Shown piece after piece: positions 1 through 11,608 of a DNA stretch of 64,000 nucleotides. The DNA is taken from NCBI RefSeq assembly GCF_033115175.1, contig NC_084835.1, forward strand, positions 98,672,448 to 98,736,447, given 5' to 3'. Positions within the stretch are counted from its first letter, which is position 1. Each line of letters opens with the position of its first letter. The notes beneath the pieces are model-generated. The model did not search any database. It saw only the letters and a list, made by a program, of their open reading frames with translations, and was not told the DNA's origin. The position numbers were made by a program, and so were the translations under genes. This DNA comes from Lepus europaeus. Its lineage: Eukaryota; Chordata; Mammalia; Lagomorpha; Leporidae.

Positions 1-77
1 AAAGAAGAAAAGTACAAGTCTTCTAATCATAGGTAAGTTTTCTATACATACAGGTATGGTTAAGACAAGAGTGTATT

Positions 78-99
78 TGTGTGTGTGTGTGTGTGTGTG
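78..99. repeat. (GT)n microsatellite
   Basis: Uninterrupted TG/GT dinucleotides in the ELAC1 intron. Confidence 0.9.
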
Positions 100-1231
100 G
101 TTTTGCCACACTTGGCATAACCTGCTGCTGTTTTTCAGCTGGCCAGTAAATGCGAATGGAACACTGCAGACTCTCATGTGGCGGCAAGTGGGCCTGCACT
201 CTCGTTCTTAGAGGCTCTGTGTGTCCGCTCCTCTGAGGATGGCATACTTCTGCATACCTTCCTTGCTCGCAAGTGAGAGAGCTCACGCATTTTTCTCTCT
301 TCATTTGATGGCTTCCTCATACCTTTGATAATTGTGGTTGCCATTCCTCCTCCCTCTGATATCAGGTTTCTTGAAAAATGCAGTTTGTCTTTCCTGAAAC
401 TGATAACTGTGGGCAGCAGCTTTCGCCTGCTCACTTCGCCTCGCTTGCTGTGGGTTCCCCAGTTGTTTTGTGTTTGCCGTGGTCTTTGTTTGGGAACAGA
501 CAGGGTGAGGTCCCAGAACCGCTGACACTGGCAGTTTCGAGGCTAACATGGGATCTGGAAGCCGTGGCTGCTATGGTTCTTCGGTCTGCACAGTCCTCGG
601 GTCACACTTGGAGGTGGCTCGGCAGCCTGGGCCAGGGGAGGGGAGGGAATGAAAGGATTCTAGGAGTCAAAGGAACAGGGATCAAGCATAGGAAAGGAAA
701 AGCTACGGATTGAGGAAGGCTGCAGAGCGCCTCCTGGGGGTGCTCAAGGTCCAGAGTCAGCCTCTGGCCAACCTGTCTACTGCTCTGGGGCCTGGCCTCT
801 GTGGGCGTTTGGGAAGACTCGTTTGGAGGACACTTGATGCCAGGGGGCAGATCACATCACAGTAAACCGTCCCTGTCCCTTTATGGTACCAGATGTTTCA
901 AGTAGGTGGGCCTTGAGCTAGGACCAGGAGCCTCTGTTACACTGGAAATGTGTTAGTTGTGATGCATCCTTTATAAAAAGCTGTGTGGTGCAGCTCAGAA
1001 AGTGCCGGGGTGACGTCCTGCCACGTACCAGCAGTAAATTCAGCTTACCACCGGCTAAATCAAGTTGTAACCTAAGCCAGCAGGCACCGAAATGGCTGTC
1101 ATGTTCAAACTGAAAGTCAGAGAAGGCACCAGTACGTAGAGGGTCTGCCCTCCGCCTCGGTGGCCCACCTCCTCCCCTCCCAGCTCCTCACGCCCTTCTA
1201 CCACCTTTTTCTAACTCCTCCCTCCCCCACT

Positions 1232-1291
1232 TCAGCCTCACCCTGACAGGCTCACCCCGACAGCCTCACCCCGACAGGCTCACCCCAACAG
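1232..1291. repeat. Short imperfect tandem array in ELAC1 intron
   Basis: Four consecutive copies of a 14-15 bp unit resembling CTCACCCCGACAGG, differing at one or two positions, followed by a partial copy. Confidence 0.8.
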
Positions 1292-1810
1292 GCAGGCTCT
1301 TACTGGGCTGGCTAACCCCCATTCCAGTGAGAGAGCCCATAAAGGCAGCTTGGGGTCCAGGCATTGGTCTAGTCAGTGGAGCCAGTGGGACATTCTGTGT
1401 TGCTGCAGTACAGGCCTGCTCTTCTCGGGGGAGGCAGTAGGGGGCAGTGTAGCTGTCAGATGTTTCTGACACTTGAAGTCTAAAACTTAGTGAATTGTTT
1501 TGTTATACTTTGTGTGTGTGTTTTAAGTGAGAAGGTATGTAGGAAAATCAATACTAGGAAACTATGTAATTTGAAGATGTTTATGAAAGTTGTATGGTAT
1601 TAAGACCATTTAGTGAACTACTGCCTGTCTTGTTTCTGGAACCATGTAGCAAAATGTAAATGAATAAGATTACGGTGATAAGTAGAACTTCTAAATTCAA
1701 TTTACTACTTTTTGTTTTGTGTTTGGCTTGTTTCAAATAACTTTGTGTAGATTTTTATTAAAAAAAAAAAAAAAAACCAGCCAAATGTATTTCTCTGTCT
1801 CAATCAAAAG

Positions 1811-2278
1811 GGAGGATTACCAAGATCTTCATCACGCATCTCCATGGAGACCACATCTTCGGCCTTCCAGGCCTTCTGTGCACAATCAGCCTGCAGAGCA
1901 GCTGCACGGTCCCCAGGCAGCCCATTGAGATTTTTGGCCCTGTAGGGCTGCGGGACTTTATCTGGCGAACCATGGAGCTCTCCCACACGGAGCTGGTGTT
2001 CCCGTATGTGGTTCATGAGCTGGTGCCTACGGTGGATCAGTGTCCGACAGAAGCACTGAAAGAGCTGGCGCAGGTGGACCAAGCAGACGGCCCTCCCAAG
2101 GAGGGCCGAGGAAGGACCATCCTCTTGGACCCTGAGGAAGACTCGTACCTTCTGGTTGACGACGAACAGTTTGTTGTCAAAGCGTTTCGCCTCTTTCACA
2201 GGATTCCTGCCTTTGGGTTTTCAGTTATGGAAAAGAAGCGCCCAGGTAAACTCAATGCACAGAAACTGAAAGACCTTG
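1811..2278 (+). CDS. ELAC1: ELAC1 penultimate coding exon (tRNase Z short form, residues 53-209)
   Basis: Coding exon of the short-form tRNase Z, a zinc metallo-beta-lactamase-fold endonuclease that removes 3' trailers from pre-tRNAs; the vertebrate short form is also implicated in repairing cleaved tRNA ends. The acceptor AG is at 1809-1810 and the donor GTAAGT starts at 2279. The 468 bases begin and end within split Gly codons and read open throughout as RITKIFITHLHGDH ... KLKDLG. The HLHGDH zinc motif gives His62, His64, Asp66 and His67. His182 lies in FRLFHRIPAFGF, all at the positions expected for the 363-residue human protein. The segment from about 184 to 209 leads into the GP-rich loop completed by the next exon. 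There is no frameshift or missing ligand. An open frame starting at Met 1972 is only the tail of this exon. Confidence 0.96.
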
Positions 2279-2822
2279 GTAAGTGATTTTCTTTTCCTTC
2301 TCATCAACAGAGCTGTTGTTAACTGAAGCTTTAGAAATACGTTGTCAGGGACATCTTTGGGCTGAGAATTTTTGCTGTTCTTAACCTTACAACTGCAATC
2401 AACTACTCGCAGGGTTTCTTTCTCTATCTACTTTGCCTACTCTAGTTCGAATTTGATTTAAATTAATTTAGTGTTCAGAACACTGTGCCTCAGTCAGGTT
2501 CTAGGTACCAGGGTTCATCCCACTGAGAAGCAAGAACACCAAGATGGGCTTGAGGCCCACTAAGGCATTCACCCCTCCTCCAGGCAAGGCCATGCTCAGC
2601 GCCTCCAGTGAGGCAGAGGCCAGCTCTGTCCCACCTGCAGCATCATCGCCTCCCCTGGCGTGGCAGGACCTGTAAAAAGCATGGTGCTATTTTTCACATG
2701 TTCCTTTTTTCACACAACCACTTCCTCAGCTAAAACAAAAACTAGATAGTAGGAAAAAGTGACTTAGGCCAAAGATAATTTTATAACCTAAAAACCCGTG
2801 GAAATACTATATTTGGAAACTG

Positions 2823-3131
2823 TTTTATTTATTTGAAAGAGTTACAGAGAGAGGTAGAGACAGAGAGAGAGAGGTCTTCCATCCACTGGTTCACTCCCCC
2901 AAATGGCCACAATGGCTGGAGCTGCGTCAATCCGAAGCCAGGAGCCAGGAGCTTCTGGGCCTCCCACATGGGTGCAGGGGCCCAAGGACTTGGGCCATCT
3001 TCAACTGCCCTCCTAGGCCACAGCAGAGAGCTGGATTGGAAGTGGAGCAGCTGGGACTAGAACCAGTGCCCATATGGGATGCCAGCACTGCAGGCCACCG
3101 CTTTAACTTGCTGTGCCACAGCACCGGCCCC
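2823..3131 (-). repeat. C-repeat SINE (type A)
   Basis: Reads from the TTTATTTATTTGAAAGAG tail through GGTTCACTCCCC and CCCAAGGACTTGGGCC to the GCACCGGCCCC head on the complement. Confidence 0.93.
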
Positions 3132-3139
3132 TGCAAACT

Positions 3140-3450
3140 TTTTTTTAAAAGATTTATTGTTTTGAAAGGCAGAGTGGAGGGGGGGGGAGCTAGAGAGACC
3201 TTCATCTGCTGGTTCACTTTCAGATGCCTGCAGTATCCAGGGCTGGGCCACATGGAAGCCAGAACCCAAAACTCTATCGTGGTTTCCATGTGGGTGGAGA
3301 ATCCCAAGTAGTTGGGCTGTCCTCTGCTGCCTTCCCAGGTGCTTTAGCCGGGAGCTGGGTTGGTAGCAGAGTGTCTGAGACTTAAACTGGCACTTTGATA
3401 TGGGATGCAAGTTGCAAGTAGCAGCTTAACCTGCTGCACCACAGCACCAG
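3140..3450 (-). repeat. C-repeat SINE (type A), diverged
   Basis: T-rich start and GATTTATTGTTTTGAAAGGCAGAG tail complement, ending CACAGCACCAG. It lies directly beside the previous copy in the same orientation and includes a G-tract at 3179-3187. Confidence 0.85.
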
Positions 3451-3824
3451 TATTTATACTTACATTTAAATACTGTCCAGAGTGATGGTCAAGTGTTATT
3501 TTAGGTTAATAGGAGGTTTAAGTGTAGTTTGGCATAGGCAGAACTGCCTGTCTTCCATGATTGATAGAGTATGGTTGCCTGAAATGCTCCTTGATCTTGG
3601 GCTCCCAATGATCCACTCTAACAAGTTTTCATGGAGTTAGCCAGTTTGTAGATACTTAACTTCAGTGGGCATTGATTATGTCATTATTTAAGTGTATGCT
3701 TTAATTTTATCCAAAGATGAGATTATTAAATAAAGGACATGCAAAAACTGTTACTCCTGTACACAGCAGAGAATCAAGCCTGTTATATTGGCTGAAAGAG
3801 AGTCTCCGTGGAAAATAGGAGCTT

Positions 3825-4106
3825 GGGGGTCCAGCACTGTGGTGCAGTGGGTTAGGCTGCTGCCTGCAAGGCCGGCATCCCATGTGAGCACCCGGTGCTT
3901 CACTTATGATTAAGCTCTCTGCTAATGCACCTGGGAAAGCAGCAGAAGGTGGCCCAAGTCCTTGGGCCCCTACACCCATATGGGAAGCCCAGATGGGCTA
4001 ACAGTTTCCTGGCTTTGGCTATTTGGGGAGTCAACGATAAGATGGTCTGTCTTTTAAGATAAATAAAAATAAAATAAATAAAAAATAAAATCTTTTTTAA
4101 GAAAAG
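3825..4106 (+). repeat. C-repeat SINE (type A) with internal loss
   Basis: Head CCAGCACTGTGGTGCAGTGGGTTAGG, a shortened middle, then an AAATAAAAATAAAATAAATA tail. Near-identical 14-bp flanks GAAAATAGGAGCTT (3811-3824) and GAAAATAAAAGCTT (4107-4120) look like the target duplication. Confidence 0.88.
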
Positions 4107-4366
4107 GAAAATAAAAGCTTAAAACTTTGACACAAATGCATGGGAAATGTTTTAAGTACTAGAGCATTGCTGATATCTGGTATCAGCACTGAACTTTTAA
4201 AGATTTATAAATATTCCAGTTTTCCATAAGCAGTAAAACATGCATAATAATTGTGAAAAGAGCTGGAGCCTTTTCCATTTGCTATTTGCTATGCTGTTAA
4301 AATCAACTCCTTAACCAGTTGTAAATTCCATTCCCATGACCTAATGTTATCTGTCTTCATCATTAG

Positions 4367-4833
4367 GTGTTCCGCCAGGTCCTGCCTATGGAAAGCTGAA
4401 AAATGGAATTTCTATTGTTCTGGAAAATGGAGTTACAATTTCTCCCCAAGATGTCCTCAAAACGCCTGTCAGCGGGAGAAAAATCTGTATATTGGGTGAC
4501 TGTTCTGGGGTGGTGGGTGATGGGGGTGTGAAGCTGTGCTTTGAGGCCGACCTGTTGATCCACGAGGCCACCCTGGACGATGCCCAGATGGACAAAGCAA
4601 AGGAGCACGGCCACAGCACACCTTGGATGGCAGCAACGTTTGCCAAGCTGTGCCATGCAAAGCGGCTGGTTCTGACTCACTTCAGTCAGAGGTACAAACC
4701 AGCTGCCTTGGCCAAAGAAGGAGAAGCAGATGGCATTGTAGAACTGAAAAAGCAAGCTGAATCCGCGTCGGATCTGCAGAAGGTGACTCTGGCAGAAGAT
4801 TTCATGGTGATCAGCGTTCCAATGAAGAAATGA
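4367..4833 (+). CDS. ELAC1: ELAC1 terminal coding exon (residues 209-363 and stop)
   Basis: The acceptor AG at 4365-4366 precedes GT GTT CCG, which completes the split Gly from the previous exon. The frame is open to TGA at 4831-4833. The product runs VPPGPAYGKLKNG ... MVISVPMKK. It contains the GP-rich loop after residue 209, Asp253 in ILGDCSG (bridging metal ligand), the LIHEATLDD strand and His313 in LVLTHFSQRY (final zinc ligand). The 154 residues plus the preceding 209 give 363, the human length, so the catalytic core is complete in the two exons seen. Together with HLHGDH and His182, all seven metal ligands are present. The enzyme is expected to act on tRNA in cytosol and nucleus. SMAD4 lies about 31 kb downstream on the same strand. 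A 206-codon reading on the opposite strand is a shadow of this exon. Confidence 0.96.
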
Positions 4834-5030
4834 AAGCAGTGTCCCCGAATGCATGTTGACATGCGCGTGTGCGTTACGGAACCCACAGTCCAGTTTTTGC
4901 TTTTTGTCCGAAGTTCTTTGGGTCCTGATAATCCTGAAAAGGGTAGCGCATTGCTGAATTGACTCGGTCATGACAGGGAGCAAGCTTTTTGATAATAAAT
5001 CATTTTGAAATAAAAAACCCAGTGTCCTCT
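4834..5030 (+). other. ELAC1: ELAC1 3' UTR (proximal)
   Basis: AT-rich sequence following the stop up to the first poly(A) signals. The exact cleavage site is inferred. A longer 3' UTR using downstream signals cannot be excluded. Confidence 0.7.
4994..5014 (+). terminator. ELAC1: Polyadenylation signals of ELAC1 (two AATAAA)
   Basis: AATAAA at 4994-4999 and again at 5009-5014, about 160-180 bases after the stop codon. GT-rich sequence follows (for example CACTGTGTGG near 5079). Function is inferred from position and hexamer. Confidence 0.72.
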
Positions 5031-6184
5031 TTAAAGTCCAAGTCTGACAAAACTACAGACTGTTCGGGTACACATCTCACTGTGTGGCCTCTGCCGCAGA
5101 TAAAAGCCAGTACACCGTCCAGTCCCAGGCTTCGCTTCAGTCCCGGTTGTTGCTGTTACTGGCAAGGTGCACTGGGCTTGGCTCTCTCAGCTAAGAGTAG
5201 AATTTTGACAGTTTGTGTTGAATCTGTTCATGTTATTAACAGAATAGAGAGAAATGTAAGGAGATATTGTACATGCAGGATGGACACTAGTGTGACCATG
5301 GCTTTGCTGGAATACTGGATGCAGGATTGGGCTGGGTGTCTATCTTAGTATACTATCAAACTTTCCGGTTTGCTCTAAACCCCTAGTTCTCAGTTAGGGT
5401 GATACTGCTCCCCTAGAAGGAATTTTGAAGTTGTGAGGATGTTTGCTTGTGATGGTGGCTGGGGGTAGTGGTGGTGGTGATGGTACTACTGGTGTCTAGG
5501 TAGCATGGGTCAGGGATGTTAGCATGTCTTGCATAATTTGGGTCAGTCCTGTGCAATGAAGAATTATCTCACCCCAAAATGCAAATCGTAGGCCCCCTGA
5601 GATTCACAGCAGATTCATACTTGTACTCCCAATATGTATATATACCAAAATATACATAATAAGCTGAAGTACTAGGCAAGTCGGATCCTGTAATGAATCC
5701 TGAAGAGTGTATATGTTGGAATGGGAATGTCATATCAAATATTATTTGAAGGAATGAGCCATTAAGTGAACCTATGACCCTGGAGGTAAAACATTTCTGT
5801 CCATTCAACTGAAGTCTAAGGTGCATGTCCCTGTTAATAACTCTTTGGCCACAAGTGTAACACCTGCTCTTTCCATAGCAGTCTTTGCTTCTGAGCTGCC
5901 TTCCATGTCCCTTCTTTGTGCCACGAGGTATCTTACTGAATTGCCACACAATAAGTCTCAAAGTGTGTTCCACAGACAGCTAGTGTCGAGGGAGGATTCA
6001 TTCCAATGGGCCCCCAAATCTGCATGGGAAGTCCTTTATGCTCTGTGCGCCTCTAGGAGTGGTCTAGTGCCTGTCAACCTACTGAGCACAGCACTGCTAT
6101 GAATGATCATGAACCAGTTTCTGGAGCCAGAAACACCTGATGGCAGAGTTCCATTGTGCACCTTGCTGTGGTGCCTGTGTGGTC
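5031..6184. other. Intergenic, nothing recognised
   Basis: Unique-looking sequence downstream of ELAC1 with a GGT-rich patch near 5460-5500. Short open frames have no recognisable family and no splice or codon context. Confidence 0.6.
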
Positions 6185-6330
6185 TGAGCAGGTTTCATGC
6201 TCTCTCAACCATTTGAGCTTGCTCATCTCTAGGATGGGAGGAATAATACATGCTTCACAGGATTGTTGGGACAATTACATGAGATGATGTATATAATGCT
6301 CATTGATAAAAGCATTGAGAAGCCCTGTGG
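6185..6330 (+). repeat. MIR element (fragment)
   Basis: Diverged MIR core: CTCATCTCTAGGATGGGAGGAATAATA, then CAGGATTGTTGGGACAATTACATGAG, the order of the family's central region and 3' part. Confidence 0.75.
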
Positions 6331-7826
6331 TACACAGGCCTGTCAGCTCTGTTGACTCCATTTCACCAGACCCTAGCTGCTGTTTGCTAGGAACCTAGAC
6401 AGTGTTAAGTACACAAACGTAGAAACATGTTGTAGTGTATACTGTTAGAGTCCTTTGGATGCTGGGTCCTCTTTGGTCAGCAGTGTCACTTCTGGCTGGT
6501 TGTGGAGACTTCAGAGTAATGATGGTCAGGATAGTCTGGTTAGTTAATATCTCAGATCATCTTGATGCCAGCTCTAGAATGGTCTGATTCTGTCTGAACC
6601 TAGGCCCTTTGCCCCCAAAGTGCCCAAGTTTGATCAGACTTAAAGGAGATCTTTGTTTCCAAAGTGAGTTTAAGCAAGAATTAATTAGGCACTTACTGAA
6701 TGCCTAAACCTATACAGGAGGGAATGGCTAAGAGGAGTATCCCCAATGCATAGAGCCTTTGAGGGCACAGAATGTCTAGGTTACCTCTAAATCCTTAGAA
6801 ATGCCAGCCCATAGTAAGTACTCCAAAAATGGATTTGAAACAAATGTAGTTTGGATATCATGAGCACGCAAACTTTAGACATCTTCTATGCCTATCCCAT
6901 TTCATTACTGTACTCACCAAGAAATTGAAACCACTAGGTTGGTAGTACTCCATTCACTCTGTACCAAATAAGCACTGGATTTTATTAAGTTTGGGGTACA
7001 TAAGTGAATAGACAGAAGCCCAGCATCAAGCTCTCAGTTCACTGGTAGCAGCAGCTAAGTAAACAAGTAACGATGTTCTTCCTTAATGGCTCATCTTGCA
7101 GCTTGGCACTCACTTTTGCTGTTCCTGGGCGTTACTTAGCCTCTGACTTGAGCCATGCCCTTAGAATCAAGCCCTATAAGTTTATTTAGGCTAAGACCTC
7201 AGAGGCCCTGGGAGCATGGGAACAATGGGAGACACCGTGTAAGGTGTCAGCCCATGGTGAGAATTCCTTCTAGACCCTCTTCTGGCCAAGAATTAGTTCT
7301 TAATGATAGGAACAGTCTAAGAATTTGTGGAGTAAGAAGGAAGTTTATGTCGGACTTCTCAGAACCTGTAACCCACTCATGGTAATAGGACTCATAAATG
7401 GGGGAGGGGGTTATAGTATACACTGAACCCCAAACATATGTGATAACTGAATCCTCTTTTGGCCAAAAAATTCTTGGAACATTGAGAAATGCTGTTCCTT
7501 ATATTACTTTAAGTTAGTACCTTTTTTTTTACCTGCACAATGTTTTGAGGTAATAATATCCGTATCTATATTTAATAGAGTACTTAATCCTACACTTAAC
7601 TATCAGTGTCAAATCCATAGATACCTACTTGGGCATAATGGTATGCCACAAGTTAAGCTGCTGATTTTAGATTTAGAAAATTCACTTTGCAGTTCTCAGA
7701 AGTTAGACTTGCCCAATAGTCCCTAAACCAGTGTCTTCTAATACTCATGCCTTATTAATATGCATTTAATGAACTTTGAGTTATAAAAGCCACATATACT
7801 TGGTGGAGAATGTTTTGTATTTTGTA
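6331..7826. other. Intergenic, nothing firmly recognised
   Basis: No genes or lineage-specific repeats. The stretch 6960-7070 (TTGGGGTACATAAGTGAATAGACAG) has the flavour of an ancient interspersed repeat but is too diverged to name. Confidence 0.5.
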
Positions 7827-8153
7827 TTTTTTTAAAGATTTATTTATTTGAAATGTAGAGTGACATGGAGAGAGGAGACACAGAGAGAAAGAGATCTTCT
7901 ATCCATTGGTTTACTCCCCAAATGGCCTCAATGGCTAGGGCTGGGGCAGACAAAGCCAGGAGCCTGGAACTCCATCCAGGTCTCCCATGTGGGTAGCAGG
8001 GCCCCAGAAACTTGGGCCATCCTCTGCAGCTTTCTCAGGTGCATTAACAGGGAGCTGTATTGGAAGTGGAGCAGCCAGTCCTTGAACCAATGCTCTGGTC
8101 TGGGATGCTGCCATTGCAAGCAGCAGCTTAATCTGTGGCACAACATTGGACCC
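7827..8153 (-). repeat. C-repeat SINE (type A)
   Basis: AAAGATTTATTTATTTGAAA complement tail, GGTTTACTCCCCAAATGG, CTTGGGCCATC, ending near CATTGGACCC. Confidence 0.9.
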
Positions 8154-8225
8154 AAGAATTTACTTTAAAGATTCAATAAAATAATTATCCATAATTCCAC
8201 TACCCAGAGAGTTGCTGCTTCTGGT

Positions 8226-8400
8226 CCAGTGGTCCTCAAGCAGGTGTACGGATCACCTGGGGTGTGAAGTTGGACGGAGGTCCTTTGTCTCTGCCTCCAA
8301 AGACTAATGCAGTAGGTCTGAGGTGGCACTCAAGAACCTGCATGTTTAACAAGCCCCACAGGTGGTGCTGCAGTATATGGGTGACAGACCACATTGGGAG
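8226..8400. repeat. MER5-like hAT (Charlie) DNA transposon fragment
   Basis: CCAGTGGTCCTCAAGCAGGTG followed by GGATCACCTGGGG and a middle with GTAGGTCTGAGGTGG. This is the layout of small Charlie-type elements whose ends read CAGTGGTTCTCAA. Family name is recalled, not searched. Confidence 0.6.
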
Positions 8401-8419
8401 GAAAAAATCTTTTCTGTGC

Positions 8420-9265
8420 ACTGTAAAAATCAGGGTGCGTAGAGACATTTATATATGTTGTGTATGTGTGCATGTGCACTCGTGCATATTTTTACATGTA
8501 GGCTGGCCTCCCTCAACTGTTCCTTTCACTTAACATGTTGTGAGCATTTTCCCATGGCATTATGTGTTCTCTGAAAGCGTTGATTGGATGGCTTTATATT
8601 ATCCCTTTCTATAGCTGTAGTATCATTTAACTGTTTTCCTATTTGGAGGCTTTCCTGTTTGTTTTCCAGGATCATAAATCATACTCTTGTGATTTTTTTA
8701 AGGATTTATTTATTTGAAAAGTAGAGTTAGAGGGAGACAGAGATAGATCAATCTTCCATCTGCTGGTTCATTCCCCAAATGGCCACAAAGGCTGGGGCTG
8801 GGCCAGGGAGAAACCAGGAGCCTGGAACTCCATGGCAGGGGCCCAAGCACTTGAGCCATCTTCCACTGCCTTCTGAGGCACATTAGCAGGGAGCTGGATA
8901 GAAAGTGGAGCAGCCAGGCCTCGAACTAGCACTCAAGTGGGATGCTGGCGTCACAGGAGGTGGCTTGACATGCTGCACCACAATGCCAGCCCCTCATGAA
9001 TATTCTTGTGCATTAATACTTGTATCTCTGAGTCTTTCCTTCTTGGAATTGGTCTCCCAGAGGGTCAAAACATTCGACTTATTTTTTTAGATTCTTGGTA
9101 GGAACCACCCACTCACTTTCATGCTCATTTACACTCCCAGGAGCCGGAGAGAAGTGGCCCGTCTGTGATCTTCACGGCACTTATTTTCCAAGACATTAGT
9201 CCTGGCAAGATTGTCATCTTTCACCTAGCACATTTAATTTAACTGTGATTTCTTTGAATATTCTT
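8420..9265 (-). repeat. Ancient L1M-type LINE 3' region, split by a SINE
   Basis: Antisense L1M-like blocks: TTAACATGTTGTGAGCATTTTCCCATG, then after the SINE TTGGAATTGGTCTCCCAGAGGGTC and CATTTACACTCCCAGGAG. The two blocks are in order and interrupted by the C-repeat at 8694-8993. Confidence 0.65.
8694..8993 (-). repeat. C-repeat SINE (type A) inside L1M
   Basis: AAGGATTTATTTATTTGAAA start, CTGGTTCATTCCCCAAATGG, ending CAATGCCAGCCCC. It separates two collinear parts of an older L1 fragment. Confidence 0.9.
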
Positions 9266-9583
9266 TTTTAAAATGTTTTAAGATTCACTTATTTATTTGA
9301 CAGAGTTACAGACGAGAGAGAGAATATCTTCCATCTGCTGATTCATTCCCCAAATGGCCACAATGGCCAGGGCTGGTCAGGGTGAAGCCAAGGGCCAGAA
9401 GCTGCTTCTGGGTCTCCCGTGTGGGTGCAGGGTCCCAAGCACTTGGGCCATTTTCCACTGCTTTCCAGGCCATTAGCAGGGAGCCGATTTGGAAGAGCAG
9501 CAGCCGGGACTCGAACCAGCACCCATATGGGATGCCTGCATCACAGGCAGCGGCTTAACCCGTCACACCACAGCACCAGCCCC
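9266..9583 (-). repeat. C-repeat SINE (type A) with target duplication
   Basis: Full-length antisense copy ending CACAGCACCAGCCCC. The 11-bp sequence TGAATATTCTT occurs at 9255-9265 and again at 9588-9598. Confidence 0.92.
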
Positions 9584-10169
9584 TCCTTGAATATTCTTAA
9601 TCCAGTTGAAGGTTCTAGTAGTTTGTACTTAAATATGTCCACGGCAGAAGTACAGTGAAAGGTATTGCCCTCACAAAGCTATGAATTGACAGTGAGACTC
9701 CCTGATGGATAGATCTTCCAGGTAATGATGAGGTGGTATTTTTCTTACATGGGAAGACTGAAAAAGGAAAGTGCTGGTAGTGCTTTGAATGCTCTGTCTC
9801 GACTGGAGGGGAACAGAGTTTGGGCAGGGGACGATGTGAGATCGGAGCACAGCATTCTTGTTCTTCAGCAGCAGGAAGTGAGCGATGTCTACCAGGCAAA
9901 CGAAACAGTACTGAGAGCATACAGCCTTCTTACAAAGCGGGGTGGGGTGCGGAGAAGAGGCGGGATCCCAGATGAATTGCCAGGAGTGGAGGAGGGGTCC
10001 CTTGTGGAAGGGGCCAGAGGTGTGGGGGAGGGAGGCAGGAGATGGCTGGTTCTTAAAGCCAGAGAGGACTAGCGCTAGTTGGTATTTTGAACTATCTCTT
10101 CATGTGCATTCATTTCCTGTAAAATTTTCATTAACTCACATGCACATGGACGCTGCTCTGAATAATCAT
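9584..10169. other. Intergenic, nothing recognised
   Basis: Unique-looking DNA. Open frames of about 100 codons on either strand have no family resemblance or splice support. Confidence 0.5.
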
Positions 10170-10675
10170 GTCAGTTGCTGTCTCCTCTCAAGCCTTCTCA
10201 GCCTTCTAATCCACTTTGCAAACAGCAGCCACGGGATGTTTTCCAAAGTGGAAATCCTGAGCTGCCTGACTCCCCTGGCTGATGGTCTCGCCTAACCCAC
10301 CTCTCCAATCTGCCTACTCCACAGTGTTCCCCTGGCCACACAGGCCTTCCATCGGTGCTGTCACGACTGTCCGCTGTCACAGAGCCTCCCAGGCTGGGAT
10401 GCTCTGGTCCTTTCCCCATGGTAACCCTTCAGTTCCCAGCTCCGCAGCAGCGGCCTCCTGGGGACCTTCCCTGGCCTCCCTCCTGGATCCGTGTCACTCA
10501 CAGCACCTGCACCTGCCTTTCTGGTACTTGTCACTTACCTTTCACTTTGCTTCTGTGAGTGTTCGCTGTGTCTCTTTCCCACCAGCCCTGGAAGTTGACA
10601 AGCGCAGAGCTGTGTCTGGTTTTGTTTCCCTTTGTGCCTAGCTTGGTACCTAGAACACAGTAGGCATCGGTAAGT
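10170..10675 (+). repeat. L2 LINE 3' region (probable)
   Basis: Pyrimidine-rich untranslated sequence leading to GTGCCTAGCTTGGTACCTAGAACACAGTAGGCATC, the characteristic end of L2 elements. Diverged. Confidence 0.6.
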
Positions 10676-11199
10676 AGCGATATCGGGCTCAGTGTTCCTC
10701 CTTATCCTAATTATTAATACAGAGAACCATGTCCTCCCGAGGTTTTGGTTTTTGTTTTTGTTTTTTTCCTGGCTAGTACTAAAAACAGACAAAATCCCCA
10801 CTTGATCTCTGATCAGAAACTGGAGAGGATGAAAATGGGTTCCTGTGGTTTTCCGGGGGTGGATCCTCATCAATACTAATCGTAAGCCTTAGCTTGGTGT
10901 TCTAAGATGTAAACAGAAACCTCGAGCTGGGGAAATGGCTGGAGGACAAAGTTTTCTCTGTCACAGAAGTCAGGGTGCCGGCTTTGGTTGTGTACGGGAA
11001 GGTCAGAACAAAGGCAAGGATGGAGAGAAGACCGAGCCCCATGGAGGCAGAATGGTGGGAGAACCTTTCCAGACCCATGCTATTTTATGATGGCTGCACT
11101 GCTTTTAATTAAATCCCTCATTTTCCCCAAGCTTTCTCTGAAGTCCACCAGTCATGTGTGACTTGGGGACCCCTCCCCAACCCCACACACCACCAATGC
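10676..11199. other. Intergenic, nothing recognised
   Basis: No gene or repeat identified. There is a short T-rich/GTTTTT run near 10745-10768. Confidence 0.5.
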
Positions 11200-11214
11200 A
11201 AAAAATGCCAAGGG

Positions 11215-11550
11215 TGGCCGCTGTGGCTTAACAGGCTAATCCTCCACCTTGCGGCGCCGGCACAGAGGGTTCTAGTCCCGGTTGGGGCGCCGGATTCTAT
11301 TCCGGTTGCCCCTCTTCCAGGCCAGCTCTCTGCTATGGCCCGGGAAGGCAGTGGAGGATGGCCCAAGTGCTTGGGCCCTGCACTCCATGGGAGACCAGGA
11401 GAAGCACCTGGCTCCTGGCTTCGGATCAGCGCAATGCGCCGGCCGCAGCGGCCATTGGAGAGTGAACCAACGGCAAAAAGGAAGACCTTTCTCTCTGTCT
11501 CTCTCTCTCTCACTATCCACTCTGCCTGTCAAAAAAAAAAAAAAAAAAAA
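11215..11550 (+). repeat. C-repeat SINE (type B) with perfect target duplication
   Basis: TGGCCGCTGTGGCTTAACAGG, GCTAATCCTCC, GGTTCTAGTCCCGG B-box-like region, CTGCCTGTC and about 20 As. The 15-bp flank AAAAAATGCCAAGGG is repeated at 11200-11214 and 11546-11560, indicating a relatively recent insertion. Confidence 0.95.
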
Positions 11551-11608
11551 ATGCCAAGGGAAAGAGACCCAGGAATGAGTGAGCTAGTCCTCAAACTAAC
11601 ACAATTCA

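Larger units (their letters stand above)
1..1810 (+). other. ELAC1: ELAC1 intron, 3' part (upstream coding exon lies outside the window)
   Basis: The next coding exon begins at 1811 with two bases of a split Gly codon, so this stretch is intronic. I looked for the expected N-terminal ELAC1 coding sequence (start Met plus the first metal-fold strand) and did not find it, so that exon must be further left. Visible content is a (GT)n run at about 78-99, a short tandem array at 1232-1291 and an A-tract at 1760-1776. No C-repeat SINE is present. Small open frames here match nothing I recognise. Confidence 0.8.
2279..4366 (+). other. ELAC1: ELAC1 last intron
   Basis: Bounded by donor GTAAGT (2279) and acceptor ATTAG (4362-4366). 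It carries three C-repeat SINEs (2823-3131, 3140-3450, 3825-4106). The segments 2279-2822, 3451-3824 and 4107-4366 show nothing recognisable. Confidence 0.93.

Noticed and set aside
4363-4983. 206-codon frame on the minus strand
   Set aside because: Exact antisense of the ELAC1 terminal exon, whose sense frame carries the complete catalytic motifs.
9725-10072. 115-codon frame with acidic/glycine-rich C-terminus
   Set aside because: No family resemblance; composition follows purine-rich DNA.
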